A stretch of DNA of 64,000 bases from Mycolicibacterium elephantis DSM 44368. Its GTDB lineage: Bacteria > Actinomycetota > Actinomycetes > Mycobacteriales > Mycobacteriaceae. Location: assembly GCF_004014805.1 (NCBI RefSeq), contig NZ_ATDN01000056.1, positions 124,001 through 188,000 of the forward strand, read 5' to 3'. This document shows positions 16,762 through 25,921 of this stretch, one piece after another. The notes below the pieces were generated by a model. The model did not search any database. It had not been told where the DNA came from and saw nothing but the letters and a program-made list of their open reading frames with translations. Position 1 is the stretch's first letter. Each line of letters starts with the position of its first letter. The position numbers and the translations under genes are program-made.

Positions 16762-17790
16762 GTGAAGACCAACTTGCGACGGGTAGTCATCAACCTGACC
16801 GTCTTCGTCGTCGCCTGCGTGGTGGCCGCCTTCGGCCTGATCGCAGTCTTCGCGAACCTGCGCTTCTCCGGTGAGCAGGTGTTCCGCGCCGAGTTCACCG
16901 ACGTCAGCGGCCTTGAGGTGAACGACTTCGTCCGCATCGCCGGTGTGGAAGTCGGCCAGGTGAAACGCATTTCGGTCAACGACAAGGCGCTCGCGGTCGT
17001 CGAGTTCACCACCGACGACACCGTGGTGCTCACCGGCGGCACCAAGGCCCAGATCCGGTGGGCCAATCCGATCGGCGACCGGTACCTGGCGCTGCTGGAC
17101 GGTCCCGGCGACGCGCAGCGGCTGCCCCGCGACGGGGTCATCCCCGTGTCCCGCACCGAACCGGCACTCGATCTCGACACCCTGCTCGGCGGGTTCCGGC
17201 CGCTGTTCCGCGCCCTGGACCCCGAGCAGGTGAACACGCTGTCCAGCGCGCTGATCCAGGCGTTCCAGGGTGAGGGCGCCACCATCGGCTCGTTCCTGAA
17301 TCAGGCCGCCGCGGTGACCAACACCCTCGCCGACCGGGACGCGCTGATCGGCCAGGTCATCGACAACCTCAATGTGGTGCTGGGCAGCTTCGGGGAGCAG
17401 ACCGACCAGTTCGGCAAGGCCGTCGACTCGCTGTCACAGCTGGTGAAGGGTCTGGCCGAACGCAAGACCGACATCGCCAACGCGGTCGCCTACACCAACG
17501 CCGCGACCGCGACCATCGCGGACCTGCTGACGGAGTCCACCCAGCCGTTCAAAGAGACTGTCGCGCAGTCGGATCGGATGAACTCGATCGTGCTGGCCGA
17601 CCACGAGTACGTCGACAACCTGCTCAACATGCTGCCGGACGCCTACAAGAAGCTGTCCCGACTGGGCAGCCGCGGCGACTTCATCCCCGAGTATCTGTGC
17701 GCCATGTCGTTGAAGCTCAACGGAAAAGGCGGCCAGCCGGTTTACGTCAAGCTCATCGAGCAGACCACAGGACGGTGCGCTCCGAAATGA
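16762..17790 (+). CDS. mceB: Mce-family protein B
   Basis: The 342-residue Mce protein has an N-terminal transmembrane anchor (about 7-29), an MCE domain (FTDVSGLEVNDFVRIAGVEV, about 38-115) and a helical needle region with little Pro-rich tail. The GTG at 16762 follows GAGGACC; it is 16 bases past the mceA stop. It overlaps mceC by four bases (ATGA). Confidence 0.92.
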   Translation: MKTNLRRVVINLTVFVVACVVAAFGLIAVFANLRFSGEQVFRAEFTDVSGLEVNDFVRIAGVEVGQVKRISVNDKALAVVEFTTDDTVVLTGGTKAQIRWANPIGDRYLALLDGPGDAQRLPRDGVIPVSRTEPALDLDTLLGGFRPLFRALDPEQVNTLSSALIQAFQGEGATIGSFLNQAAAVTNTLADRDALIGQVIDNLNVVLGSFGEQTDQFGKAVDSLSQLVKGLAERKTDIANAVAYTNAATATIADLLTESTQPFKETVAQSDRMNSIVLADHEYVDNLLNMLPDAYKKLSRLGSRGDFIPEYLCAMSLKLNGKGGQPVYVKLIEQTTGRCAPK

Positions 17791-19091
17791 AACCCTTCGC
17801 CGAACGTAACCCGTTCCTCATCGGGCTGACCGGTATCGCGCTGACCACCGGCCTGGCCGTCGTGGCCCTGCAGTACGACAAGCGCCCGGTCATCTCCTCC
17901 AGCCGTGACTACACGGCGTACTTCGCCGAGGCCGGCGGCCTGCACACCGGCGCAGCGGTGCAGGTGGCCGGATTCCGGGTCGGCGAGGTGTCCTCGGTCG
18001 AACTGGACGGGACCCGTGTCGTGGTGGAGTTCGACGTGAACTCCGATGTTCACCTCGGCGAGCTCACCGAAGCCCGCATCCGGACCAAGAGCCTGCTCGG
18101 CGCCAAGGTGCTCGAGGTGACCCCGCGCGGTGAAGGCCAACTGAGCGAGGCGATTCCGCTCGAGCGGACCACGGCGCCCTATCAGTTGCCCGACGCGCTG
18201 GGGGACCTGTCGGCCACGATCAGCGGACTGGACACCGACACGGTGTCCGACGCGCTGGCCACGCTGTCGGACACGTTCGCCAACACCCCGCCCGAACTGC
18301 GGGCCGCCGTGGAGGGCGTGGGCCGGTTCTCCCACACGCTCGGCGAACGCGACGCACACCTGCGCACCCTGCTGAGCAACGCCAGCAAGGCCACCGCGGT
18401 GCTGTCCGAGCGCGCCGGGGAAGTCGCCGAACTGGTGGCCAACAGCAACGCGCTGCTGGCCGAGTTGCGCAACCAGAGCACTGCGCTGGAACAGATTTCG
18501 CGCAACCTGTCGCTGTTCGCCCAGCAACTGTCGGTGTTCATCGACGAGAACCGCGGCCAGTTGCGCCCGGCTCTGGACAAACTCAACGGCGTCCTGACGA
18601 TGGTCGACAACCGCAAGGAACGCGTCATGTCGGCGATCAAATACCTCAACCAGTACACGATGTCGCTCGGCGAGACGGTCGGCTCGGGCCCGTTCTTCAA
18701 GGCGTACCTGGCCAACCTCCCCGGCCAGCTGGTCCAGCCGTTCATTGACTCGGCCTTCTCGGATCTGGGACTGGACCCGAATGTGCTGCTGCCCTCGCAA
18801 CTGAGCGAGCCGCAGACCGGCCAGCGCGCCACCCCCGCGCTGCCCTCGCCGTTCCCACGGACCGGTCAGGGTGGGGAACCGCACCTCACCGTTCCCGACG
18901 CGATCACCGGCAAGCCGGGCGACCCGCGCTACCCGTACCGGGAGCCGCTGCCCGCGCCCCCGCCCGGTGGTCCGCCGCCCGGGCCACCCGCACCGTGGCC
19001 GGCCGGTGAGCAGCCGACCCCGATCCCGTCACCGACGGCGACATCCGACCCGTTGCCGTCCCCGCAACCGCACGGACAGGGAGGTCAGTGA
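17787..19091 (+). CDS. mceC: Mce-family protein C
   Basis: The 434-residue protein starts with a short anchor (about 10-28), followed by an MCE domain (FAEAGGLHTGAAVQVAGFRV), a long coiled helical stretch (about 140-310) and a Pro-rich C-terminal tail (PPPGGPPPGPPAPWP). As in other mycobacterial operons, the C subunit carries the long Pro-rich end. The ATG overlaps the mceB stop and the gene runs directly into mceD. Confidence 0.92.
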   Translation: MKPFAERNPFLIGLTGIALTTGLAVVALQYDKRPVISSSRDYTAYFAEAGGLHTGAAVQVAGFRVGEVSSVELDGTRVVVEFDVNSDVHLGELTEARIRTKSLLGAKVLEVTPRGEGQLSEAIPLERTTAPYQLPDALGDLSATISGLDTDTVSDALATLSDTFANTPPELRAAVEGVGRFSHTLGERDAHLRTLLSNASKATAVLSERAGEVAELVANSNALLAELRNQSTALEQISRNLSLFAQQLSVFIDENRGQLRPALDKLNGVLTMVDNRKERVMSAIKYLNQYTMSLGETVGSGPFFKAYLANLPGQLVQPFIDSAFSDLGLDPNVLLPSQLSEPQTGQRATPALPSPFPRTGQGGEPHLTVPDAITGKPGDPRYPYREPLPAPPPGGPPPGPPAPWPAGEQPTPIPSPTATSDPLPSPQPHGQGGQ

Positions 19092-20356
19092 TGCGCAAAT
19101 CGCTTCTGCGGATCGTCCTGTCGGTGCTGCTGGTCTGCACCGCGGTGGCCGGTGGCGTGCTCGTGCTGCGGTCGGTCCATCAGGCCAACCGCACCGAGAT
19201 CGTCGCCTACTTCGAGAACAGCAACGGCCTGTTCGTCGGCGACGAGGTGCGCATCCTCGGCGTCCCGGTCGGCGCGGTGAAGTCGATCGAGCCGGAGCCC
19301 GAACGGGTCAGGATCGCGTTCTGGGTGGACGGCAAGCACAAGCTGCCCGCCGATGTGCGTGCCGTGATCGTGTCGCCCCAGCTGGTGACCGCCCGGGCCA
19401 TCCAGCTCACCCCCGCCTACGCGGGCGGGCCGGTGCTCGAGAGCGGCGCCGTCATCCCCGAGGACCGCACCGCGGTCCCGCTCGAATGGGACGATCTGCG
19501 TACGCAACTGGAGAAGCTGACCAGCGCACTGCAGCCCACCGAACCGGGTGGGGTCAGCACGCTCGGACAGTTGGTCAACACCGCGGCGGACAACCTGCGC
19601 GGGCAGGGCGCCAACATCCGCGAGACCGTCATCGCGATGTCGAAGGCGTTGTCCGCGTTGGGTGATCACAGTAAGGACACCTTCGCGACCCTGAAGAACC
19701 TGTCGGTCGTGGTGACGGCGCTGGAGGACAGCTCGGATCTGCTGGCGCAGCTGAACCGCAACATGGCCGCGGTGACCGGGCTGCTGGCCGACGATCCCGG
19801 TGCGGTCGCCGCCGCGATCGAGGACCTCAACGCGGTGGTCGGCGAGGCCACCGACTTCGTCAGGGAGAACAAGGAAGCCGCGGGTATCGCCACCGACAGG
19901 CTGGCGGCGATCTCGACCGCGCTGCACGGCGGCCTCGACGACATCAAGCAGGCGCTGCACGCCTTCCCGAACGCGGCGCAGAACTTCGCGAACGTCTACC
20001 AGCCGTCGCAGGCCGCGCTGACCGGCATGCTGGCGATCAACAACCTCGCCGACCCGCTGTCGCTCATCTGCGGGTCGATCGAGGCGGGCGCGCGGCTGAA
20101 CCACGAGATCTCGTCGAAGCTGTGCGTGCAGTACCTCGCGCCGATCGTCAAGAACCGCCAGATCAACTTCCTGCCGGTCGGGGTGAACCCCTTCGTGGGG
20201 CAGTCCGCGCGGCCGAACGAGATCACCTACAGCGAGGACCGCCTGCGGCCCGACTACGTCCCGCCCCAGGCGCCCGCGCCGGCGCCGGAGCCCGTCGCCA
20301 CCGACCCCGCGGCGGGGCTGCCGGGCCTGATGCTGCCCGCGGAAGGGGGATCGTGA
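19091..20356 (+). CDS. mceD: Mce-family protein D
   Basis: The 421-residue protein has an N-terminal anchor (about 7-27), an MCE domain (FENSNGLFVGDEVRILGVPV) and the helical needle region, ending in a short Pro/Ala tail. The ATG at 19091 is favoured because AGGGAGG ends six bases upstream; a GTG at 19088 is also in frame. The start touches the mceC stop. Confidence 0.92.
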   Translation: MRKSLLRIVLSVLLVCTAVAGGVLVLRSVHQANRTEIVAYFENSNGLFVGDEVRILGVPVGAVKSIEPEPERVRIAFWVDGKHKLPADVRAVIVSPQLVTARAIQLTPAYAGGPVLESGAVIPEDRTAVPLEWDDLRTQLEKLTSALQPTEPGGVSTLGQLVNTAADNLRGQGANIRETVIAMSKALSALGDHSKDTFATLKNLSVVVTALEDSSDLLAQLNRNMAAVTGLLADDPGAVAAAIEDLNAVVGEATDFVRENKEAAGIATDRLAAISTALHGGLDDIKQALHAFPNAAQNFANVYQPSQAALTGMLAINNLADPLSLICGSIEAGARLNHEISSKLCVQYLAPIVKNRQINFLPVGVNPFVGQSARPNEITYSEDRLRPDYVPPQAPAPAPEPVATDPAAGLPGLMLPAEGGS

Positions 20357-21501
20357 TGTCGAGTCACCGGATCGCACTGCGCGCCAGGCGGTTCACCGTG
20401 CTCGCCGTACTCGCCGTCTTCGTGCTGTCGGGTTGTCAGTGGCGCGGGCTGAACTCGCTGCCGATGCCCGGCACCGAGGGCGGCGGCGACGGGTCCTTCG
20501 TGATCCAGGCGCAACTTCCCGACGTCGGCACGATCGAACCGAACTCGCGGGTGCGGGTGGGCGATGTCAACGTCGGCACGATCACCAAGATCGAACGCCA
20601 GGGCTGGCATGCGCTGGTCACCATCCGGCTCAACGGCGACGTCGAGCTGCCCGCCAACGCGACCGCCACCGTCGGGCAGACCAGCCTGCTCGGGTCGCTG
20701 CACGTCGAGCTCGCACCGCCGGCCGATGAACCGCCGCGGGGCAGGCTCGCGGAAGGGGCGCTGATCCCGCTGAAGGCCGGCGCCGCCTACCCGACCACCG
20801 ACCAGACGCTGGCCGCACTGTCGTTGCTGCTCAACGGCGGTGGCATCGGCCAGATCCAGGACATCACGGCGGCCTTCGCCGCCGCCTGGGCCGGACGGGA
20901 AAGCGATCTGCGCAGCTTCATCGAACAGATGGACCAGTTCGTCGGGCGGCTCAACGGCCAGACCGGCGACATCATCGCCGCCACCGAGAGCTTCGACAGC
21001 CTGGTCGGTCAGTTCGCCGCGCAGAAACCGGTGCTGGACAACGCGTTACGCACCATCCCCGAGGCCGTCGAGGTGCTCAGCGACCAGCGCCAGCAGCTCA
21101 CCGAGGCCGTCGTCGGCTTCGGCAAACTCAGCGCGCTGACCGCGAATTCGGTCAACCAGACCAAGCAGAACCTCGTCTCCGAGCTGAAAGCCCTCGGGCC
21201 GGTGTTCAAAGCGTTCGCCGATGCCGGGCCGGACATGACGCGCTCGCTGAGCCTGCTGACGACGTTCCCGTGGCCGATCGAGAACATCGACAAGGTGGTG
21301 CGCGGCGACTACCTCAACACCGACGTGATCTTCGACCTGACCCTCAGCCGGCTCGGCGACGGCCTGCTGAACGGGACGCGGTTCGAGGGCGACCTCACCG
21401 AGCTGGAGCTGCAGTGGGGCCGCACGATCGGCCAGGTGCCGAGCCCGTCCACCGCGGCGAACCCGTTGGTCGCTCCCTACCACTTCAATCAGGGGCCGTG
21501 A
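20356..21501 (+). CDS. mceE: Mce-family lipoprotein E (LprN-like)
   Basis: The 381-residue protein has a lipoprotein signal peptide: a basic start (RIALRARR), a hydrophobic core and the lipobox VLSGC at about residues 25-29, after which the Cys would be diacylated. The MCE domain (QLPDVGTIEPNSRVRVGDVNV) and helical region follow. Mycobacterial mceE genes normally encode the lipoprotein of the set, which fits. The ATG shares one base with the mceD stop (TGATG). Confidence 0.92.
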   Translation: MSSHRIALRARRFTVLAVLAVFVLSGCQWRGLNSLPMPGTEGGGDGSFVIQAQLPDVGTIEPNSRVRVGDVNVGTITKIERQGWHALVTIRLNGDVELPANATATVGQTSLLGSLHVELAPPADEPPRGRLAEGALIPLKAGAAYPTTDQTLAALSLLLNGGGIGQIQDITAAFAAAWAGRESDLRSFIEQMDQFVGRLNGQTGDIIAATESFDSLVGQFAAQKPVLDNALRTIPEAVEVLSDQRQQLTEAVVGFGKLSALTANSVNQTKQNLVSELKALGPVFKAFADAGPDMTRSLSLLTTFPWPIENIDKVVRGDYLNTDVIFDLTLSRLGDGLLNGTRFEGDLTELELQWGRTIGQVPSPSTAANPLVAPYHFNQGP

Positions 21502-21502
21502 C

Positions 21503-22930
21503 ATGCTGACCAGACGAATCAAGTTGCAGCTGTTGCTCTTCGCGACGGTCGCGATCGTGGCCGGAAGCATCATGGCGTTCGGGTACGTCAAGGTGCCCGC
21601 CATGCTCGGCTTCGGCCAGTACACCATCACCGTCGAGCTTCCGCAGGCCGGCGGTCTCTACCGGACCGGCAACGTCACCTACCGCGGCACGAAGGTCGGC
21701 CGCATCACCGATGTCCGGTTGAACGGCCGCGGCGGGGTCGAGGCGGTGCTGTCGCTGAACACCGGCGTGGACATTCCCGCCAACGTGACCGCGGAGGTGC
21801 ACAGCGCCTCGGCGATCGGCGAGCAGTACATCGCCCTGCAGCCGCGCGACGGGTCCGGGCCGGCACTGAAGAACAGCGACGTCATCCCCGCCGACCGGAC
21901 CACGGTGCCGCCGACGATCAACGCCCTGCTCGACGCGACCAACCGCGGTATCCAGGCGATCCCCAAGGACAACGTCAAGACGGTGATCGACGAGAGCTAC
22001 ACCGCCGTCGGCCGACTGGGCCCCGAGCTGTCCCGCATCGTGCAGGGCTCCACCCGGTTGGCCAGCGACGCCCGCGCGAACCTCGATCCGATCCTGACGC
22101 TGATCGACGACGCGAGGCCGATCATGGACTCGCAGGCCGAGACCGGCGACTCCATCCGGGCCTGGGCGAAGAACCTCGCCAACCTCACCGACCAGGTGCG
22201 CGGGGCCGACTCGGCGCTGGCCGGCCTGATCGAGCGCGGTGACGAGACCGCCCAACAGGGCCGTGAGCTGTTCGAACGGCTCAACCCGACGCTGCCGACG
22301 CTGCTGGCGAACCTGGTCAGCGTCGGGGAGGTCGCCGTGGTCTACCAGCCGGCCATCGAGCAGGTGCTGGTGCTGGAGCCGCAGCTGGTCGCCGGCCTGC
22401 AGGGTGCGCTGCTGGCGAACAAGGACTCGCGGCGGTTCTCGCCCGGGCTGTACGTGAGCTTCAACCTGAACCTGAACCTGCCGCCACCATGCACCACCGG
22501 GTTCCTGCCCGCGCGCCAGCAGTTGACGCCCAACGTCGAGACGACGGCGGATCTCCCCGAGGGCGATCTGTACTGCCGGATCCCGCAGGATTCGTGGAAC
22601 GTGGTGCGCGGCAACCGGAACTATCCGTGCCTGACCAAACCGGGCAAGCGCGCGCCGACGGCGCGGATGTGCGAGAGCGACGAGGAGTACGTGCCGCTCA
22701 ACGACGGGTTCAACTGGAAGGGCGACCCCAACGCCACGCTGTCCGGCCAGGACGTCCCCCAGGTGGGCCCGGCGCCCGCGGCACCGCCGCCGGTGGCGAT
22801 CGCCGAGTACGACCCGAACACCGGCGAGTACGTCGGCCCGGACGGGAAGATCTACACCCAGGCCGACCTGGGGTCCCAGACGGAAGGTAGGACATGGCAG
22901 AGCATGCTGGTCCCGCCGCCGGGACGCTGA
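21503..22930 (+). CDS. mceF: Mce-family protein F
   Basis: The 475-residue last Mce subunit has an N-terminal anchor (about 8-28), an MCE domain (QAGGLYRTGNVTYRGTKVGR) and helical region, then a C-terminal domain with several Cys residues (about 330-400) and a Pro-rich tail. It begins two bases after the mceE stop and its 3' end overlaps the next gene by 37 bases. Confidence 0.92.
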   Translation: MLTRRIKLQLLLFATVAIVAGSIMAFGYVKVPAMLGFGQYTITVELPQAGGLYRTGNVTYRGTKVGRITDVRLNGRGGVEAVLSLNTGVDIPANVTAEVHSASAIGEQYIALQPRDGSGPALKNSDVIPADRTTVPPTINALLDATNRGIQAIPKDNVKTVIDESYTAVGRLGPELSRIVQGSTRLASDARANLDPILTLIDDARPIMDSQAETGDSIRAWAKNLANLTDQVRGADSALAGLIERGDETAQQGRELFERLNPTLPTLLANLVSVGEVAVVYQPAIEQVLVLEPQLVAGLQGALLANKDSRRFSPGLYVSFNLNLNLPPPCTTGFLPARQQLTPNVETTADLPEGDLYCRIPQDSWNVVRGNRNYPCLTKPGKRAPTARMCESDEEYVPLNDGFNWKGDPNATLSGQDVPQVGPAPAAPPPVAIAEYDPNTGEYVGPDGKIYTQADLGSQTEGRTWQSMLVPPPGR

Positions 22931-23916
22931 GCACCGAAAGTGTGGCGGCACACCGCAATCCGGCGTGGAAGGCGTCGGTTGCGGTGTGCGGTGCGGCCTT
23001 CGTGGGGCTCGCCGCCGTCGGCGGGTGGCTGGGCTACGACATCGTCCACCACCGCCAGACAGACCAGCGGCGGGACGCCTTCGTCGAGGCGGCCCGGCAG
23101 GGCGCGGTCAACCTGACGACGATCGACCACCGGACCGTCGACGCCGACATCCAACGGGTGCTCGACACCTCGTCGGGCGTGTTCCACGACGATTTCCAGA
23201 AGCGGTCCGGGCCGTTCGCCGAGGTCGTCCGGCGCGCACAGTCCACGTCGGAGGGCACCGTCACGTCGGCCGCACTGGTCTCCAGCGAGGACGACCGCGC
23301 GGAGGTGCTGGTCCTCGCGTCGGTGCGGATGTCGACTCCCGGTGCGGCCGAACGGGTTCCACAGGCCTGGCGGATGAAGGTCACGGTGGAGCAGACCGAC
23401 GGTGCGCCGAAGATCTCCGACGTGCAAGTTCGTGTCATGACGCGGCGCACTCTCGGCTACCTCCTGCCGGCGCTGGCGGTGCTGCTCGCGGCGCTCGGCG
23501 TCGGCTACCTCAAATGGCAGCACGACACCACGGTGACCCCACATACCGAGGTGGCACAGTCAGTTTCGGCCGCCACCGAGGCGACGACCGCGATGCTGTC
23601 CTACCGCGCCGACCACGCCGCCGAGGATCTGTCCAAGGCCAGCGAGAGGATGACCGGGGAATTCCGGGACGAGTTCATTAAGCTCATCAACGAGGTGGTG
23701 ATCCCCGGCGCGAAGGAGAAGCGCATCTCGGCCGTCGCGACCGTCCCCGCGGCCGCCGCGGTCTCGGCGTCCGCGGACCGGGCCGAGGTCCTCGTCTACA
23801 TCAACCAGACGACCACCGTCGGTGACGAACCGCCCACCGAGAGCACGTCGTCGGCGCGCGTGGAGATGGAGAAGGTCGGGAATCGGTGGCTGATCGCCGA
23901 TTTCGAACCGATCTGA
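22894..23916 (+). CDS. fused tandem Mce-associated membrane protein
   Basis: The 340-residue protein consists of two Mce-associated (Mas/Mam) units in one frame. Each has a single transmembrane helix (about 27-49 and 186-207) followed by an NTF2-like extracytoplasmic domain. In M. tuberculosis mce3, two separate genes of about 190 and 160 residues (Rv1972, Rv1973) follow mceF, matching the halves in length and order. At the junction an internal ATG (23437) starts the second unit, and an ATGA with a TGA in another frame (23438) lies exactly there, as if an ancestral overlap had been removed by a small indel. GGAAGG precedes the ATG at 22894. Mas proteins stabilise Mce complexes. Confidence 0.85.
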   Translation: MAEHAGPAAGTLSTESVAAHRNPAWKASVAVCGAAFVGLAAVGGWLGYDIVHHRQTDQRRDAFVEAARQGAVNLTTIDHRTVDADIQRVLDTSSGVFHDDFQKRSGPFAEVVRRAQSTSEGTVTSAALVSSEDDRAEVLVLASVRMSTPGAAERVPQAWRMKVTVEQTDGAPKISDVQVRVMTRRTLGYLLPALAVLLAALGVGYLKWQHDTTVTPHTEVAQSVSAATEATTAMLSYRADHAAEDLSKASERMTGEFRDEFIKLINEVVIPGAKEKRISAVATVPAAAAVSASADRAEVLVYINQTTTVGDEPPTESTSSARVEMEKVGNRWLIADFEPI

Positions 23917-23926
23917 TCAGCCACCG
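23884..23926. terminator. convergent terminator at the end of the mce operon
   Basis: A perfect 12-bp inverted repeat, CGGTGGCTGATC (23884-23895) with GATCAGCCACCG (23915-23926) and a 19-base loop, spans the stop codon of the fused Mas gene, just before the convergent SDR stop at 23937. Confidence 0.65.
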
Positions 23927-23936
23927 CCCGTCGTCG

Positions 23937-24764
23937 CTACTGGGACGTGGAGGTCGCCGCCCCCATGGCGACCATGTCCGGAACGAACGGCTGATGGGCC
24001 AGCAGGCCGCCGTCGACACGAATGGTCTCGCCGTTGATGCCGCGGGAGTCGTCCGAGGCCAGGAACACGTACACCTTCGCGAGGTCGACGGGGGAGTTGA
24101 GGTCCGGCGCCATCGTGTGCCGGCGGTAGACGTCGGTGATCGCCTCCGGCAGCTGCTGGGCCGGGGGCGTACGGGTGGTGCCCGGGCAGATCACGTTGCA
24201 CCGCACACCTTCTCGCCCGTACTGGGTGGCCGTGTAGGCGGTGAGCGCCAGCAGCGCGGCCTTCGTACAGCCGTATCCGGTCAGGCTGGTGTCGCCGGCG
24301 AACGCGTGCGTGGAGGCGGTGTTGACGATCGAGCCGCCGCCCTGGCGCAGATACGGCAGCGCGTGCTTGGTGGTGAGCATGGCGCTGCGCAGGTTGACCG
24401 CCATCACGTCGTCCCACACCTCGACCGGCATGGTGGCGAGTTCGCCGTCGCCGGGCGGGAAGACGCCGGCGATGTTCATCAGCAGGTTCAGCCCGCCGAA
24501 CGTCGACACCGTGGTGGCCACGAGATCGCGGATGGCGTCCTCGGAACGCAGGTCGGTGTGGACCGCGATCGCGACGTCCGGGCCGTACTTGTCGTTGAGC
24601 TGGTCGGCCAGCGCGTTGGCGCCGTCGATGTTGATGTCGGCGAGCACCACCCGCGCGCCCTCGGCGACGAACTCGGTGGCGGTTGCCCCGCCGATGTTGA
24701 GCCCACCGGGCTCGACGGTGGTGGCGCCGGTGACGATAGCGATCTTATCGGTCAGTCGTGACAT
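23937..24764 (-). CDS. short-chain dehydrogenase/reductase with an extended glycine loop
   Basis: The 275-residue NAD(P)-dependent oxidoreductase has the NIAG motif, the catalytic Ser in NTASTHA and YGCTK supplying the Tyr-x3-Lys pair. The cofactor loop is unusual: instead of TGxxxGIG the sequence reads TGATTVEPGGLNIGGATA, about six residues longer. The start at 24764 has only a weak ribosome site. It is divergent from the esterase at 24887, and the shared 122-bp promoter carries the best palindrome of the cluster. It probably interconverts an alcohol and ketone in the same catabolic route. Confidence 0.88.
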   Translation of the reverse strand: MSRLTDKIAIVTGATTVEPGGLNIGGATATEFVAEGARVVLADINIDGANALADQLNDKYGPDVAIAVHTDLRSEDAIRDLVATTVSTFGGLNLLMNIAGVFPPGDGELATMPVEVWDDVMAVNLRSAMLTTKHALPYLRQGGGSIVNTASTHAFAGDTSLTGYGCTKAALLALTAYTATQYGREGVRCNVICPGTTRTPPAQQLPEAITDVYRRHTMAPDLNSPVDLAKVYVFLASDDSRGINGETIRVDGGLLAHQPFVPDMVAMGAATSTSQ

Positions 24765-24823
24765 AGTGTGAAGGCTAACTTCATCGCTATGTCGGGTCAA
24801 TAAGCTATTGACTAGTAGATATA

Positions 24824-24840
24824 GCTACTTTGTTAGTAGC
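24824..24840. promoter_or_regulatory. candidate operator between divergent SDR and esterase genes
   Basis: A perfect palindrome, GCTACT-TTGTT-AGTAGC, lies 60 bp from the SDR start and 47 bp from the esterase start. Its core ACTTTGTTAGT recurs exactly at 25881-25891 in front of the flavin reductase. Mce3R is the natural candidate binder, by linkage only. Confidence 0.5.
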
Positions 24841-24886
24841 AATTCTCAAACTGTCGTGAACTGGGAAGTTGGGAGGTGGCGCCGGT

Positions 24887-25813
24887 ATGGGTGCCTCGCA
24901 GGTCGATGATCAGTGGACGCAAGCCGACGCGGACGCACTGGAGCGGGCGGAGCGCGATCTCGCCTCGGTGTTCGGCGACGGGCGGCCGACGGTGCCGGTG
25001 TTGCGCGAGCGGCTCGACGCCATGATGACCTCGTCCGAGCTGCCCGTGGGCACCTCGGTCACCGAGCTGGAGGCCGGCGGCGTCGACGCGCTGCGGGTGT
25101 CGGTCGGGGACGTCGACGACAGCGCGGTCATCATCTGGCTGCACGGCGGCGGGTATCTCATCGGCTCACCCACCGGCTATCGCGGGGTCGCCGCGGCGGT
25201 GTCGGCGGCCAGCGGCTACTCGGTCGTGCTGCCCGACTACCGGCGTGCGCCCGAGAACCCGTTCCCGGCGGCCCTGCACGACGCCCATGCGGTCATGGGC
25301 TGGGCGTCGCAGACGTACGGAGACCGCTGGGTGCTGGCGGGCGACTCCGCGGGCGGCGGCCTGACCGTCGCCTCGCTGATCCACGCCCGCGACACCGGCG
25401 CGGCGCTGCCCGCGGCGGCGGTGCTGATGTCGCCGCTGGCCGACCTGACCGCCTCCGGCGCGACTTTCGACACCCACGCCGACACCGACCCGGCCATCTC
25501 CCGCGGCTCGGTCAAGGCGCTCGCGCATGCCTACCTCCAGGGCCACGATCCGCGGGATCCCCTGGTGTCGCCGGTGTTCGGGACGCTGAACCGGCTGCCG
25601 CACACGCTGATCCTGGCCAGCGACCGCGAGGTGCTGCTCGACGACGCCAAGACGCTGCACGCCGCGATGCAGCGCGACGGTTCGCCCTCCACTCTGTCGA
25701 TCTACTCGGGTGTCTGCCACGCCTGGACGATGTTCGCCGCGTACATGCCGCGGGCGCAACGGGCCGCCGCCGAGATCGGGGCCTTCACGCGCGAGGCCCT
25801 CGCTAGTGACTGA
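24887..25813 (+). CDS. alpha/beta-hydrolase (HSL/LipW-like esterase), second copy
   Basis: The 308-residue paralogue of the esterase at 1142 has HGGGYLIGSP (oxyanion hole), GDSAGGG (nucleophile), EVLLDD (acid) and VCHAWT (His). GGGAGGTGG lies seven bases before the ATG at 24887, which rules out the upstream TTG at 24869. Having two related esterases in one cluster suggests either different ester products or induction with different operons. The promoter region is shared with the SDR gene. Confidence 0.9.
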   Translation: MGASQVDDQWTQADADALERAERDLASVFGDGRPTVPVLRERLDAMMTSSELPVGTSVTELEAGGVDALRVSVGDVDDSAVIIWLHGGGYLIGSPTGYRGVAAAVSAASGYSVVLPDYRRAPENPFPAALHDAHAVMGWASQTYGDRWVLAGDSAGGGLTVASLIHARDTGAALPAAAVLMSPLADLTASGATFDTHADTDPAISRGSVKALAHAYLQGHDPRDPLVSPVFGTLNRLPHTLILASDREVLLDDAKTLHAAMQRDGSPSTLSIYSGVCHAWTMFAAYMPRAQRAAAEIGAFTREALASD

Positions 25814-25879
25814 TCACTATGGACTGCGACAGATGAATAATCTTGATTTGATGGGAAATCAGTCTGGATTGTTAATCGT

Positions 25880-25892
25880 GACTTTGTTAGTC
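25880..25892. promoter_or_regulatory. candidate operator upstream of the flavin reductase
   Basis: GACT-TTGTT-AGTC is a short palindrome 30 bp before the reductase start with the same TTGTT spacer and AGT arm as the one at 24824-24840. AGTGA-CTGA-TCACT at 25805-25818 is another small inverted repeat in the same gap. Confidence 0.45.
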
Positions 25893-25921
25893 TTCGGGCA
25901 GTCGAGCTAAGGCAGGTTGAC

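Noticed and set aside
15231..17285. Long minus-strand frame opposite mceA/mceB
   Set aside because: Shadow of the mce operon; no motifs, and overlaps two well-supported genes in full.
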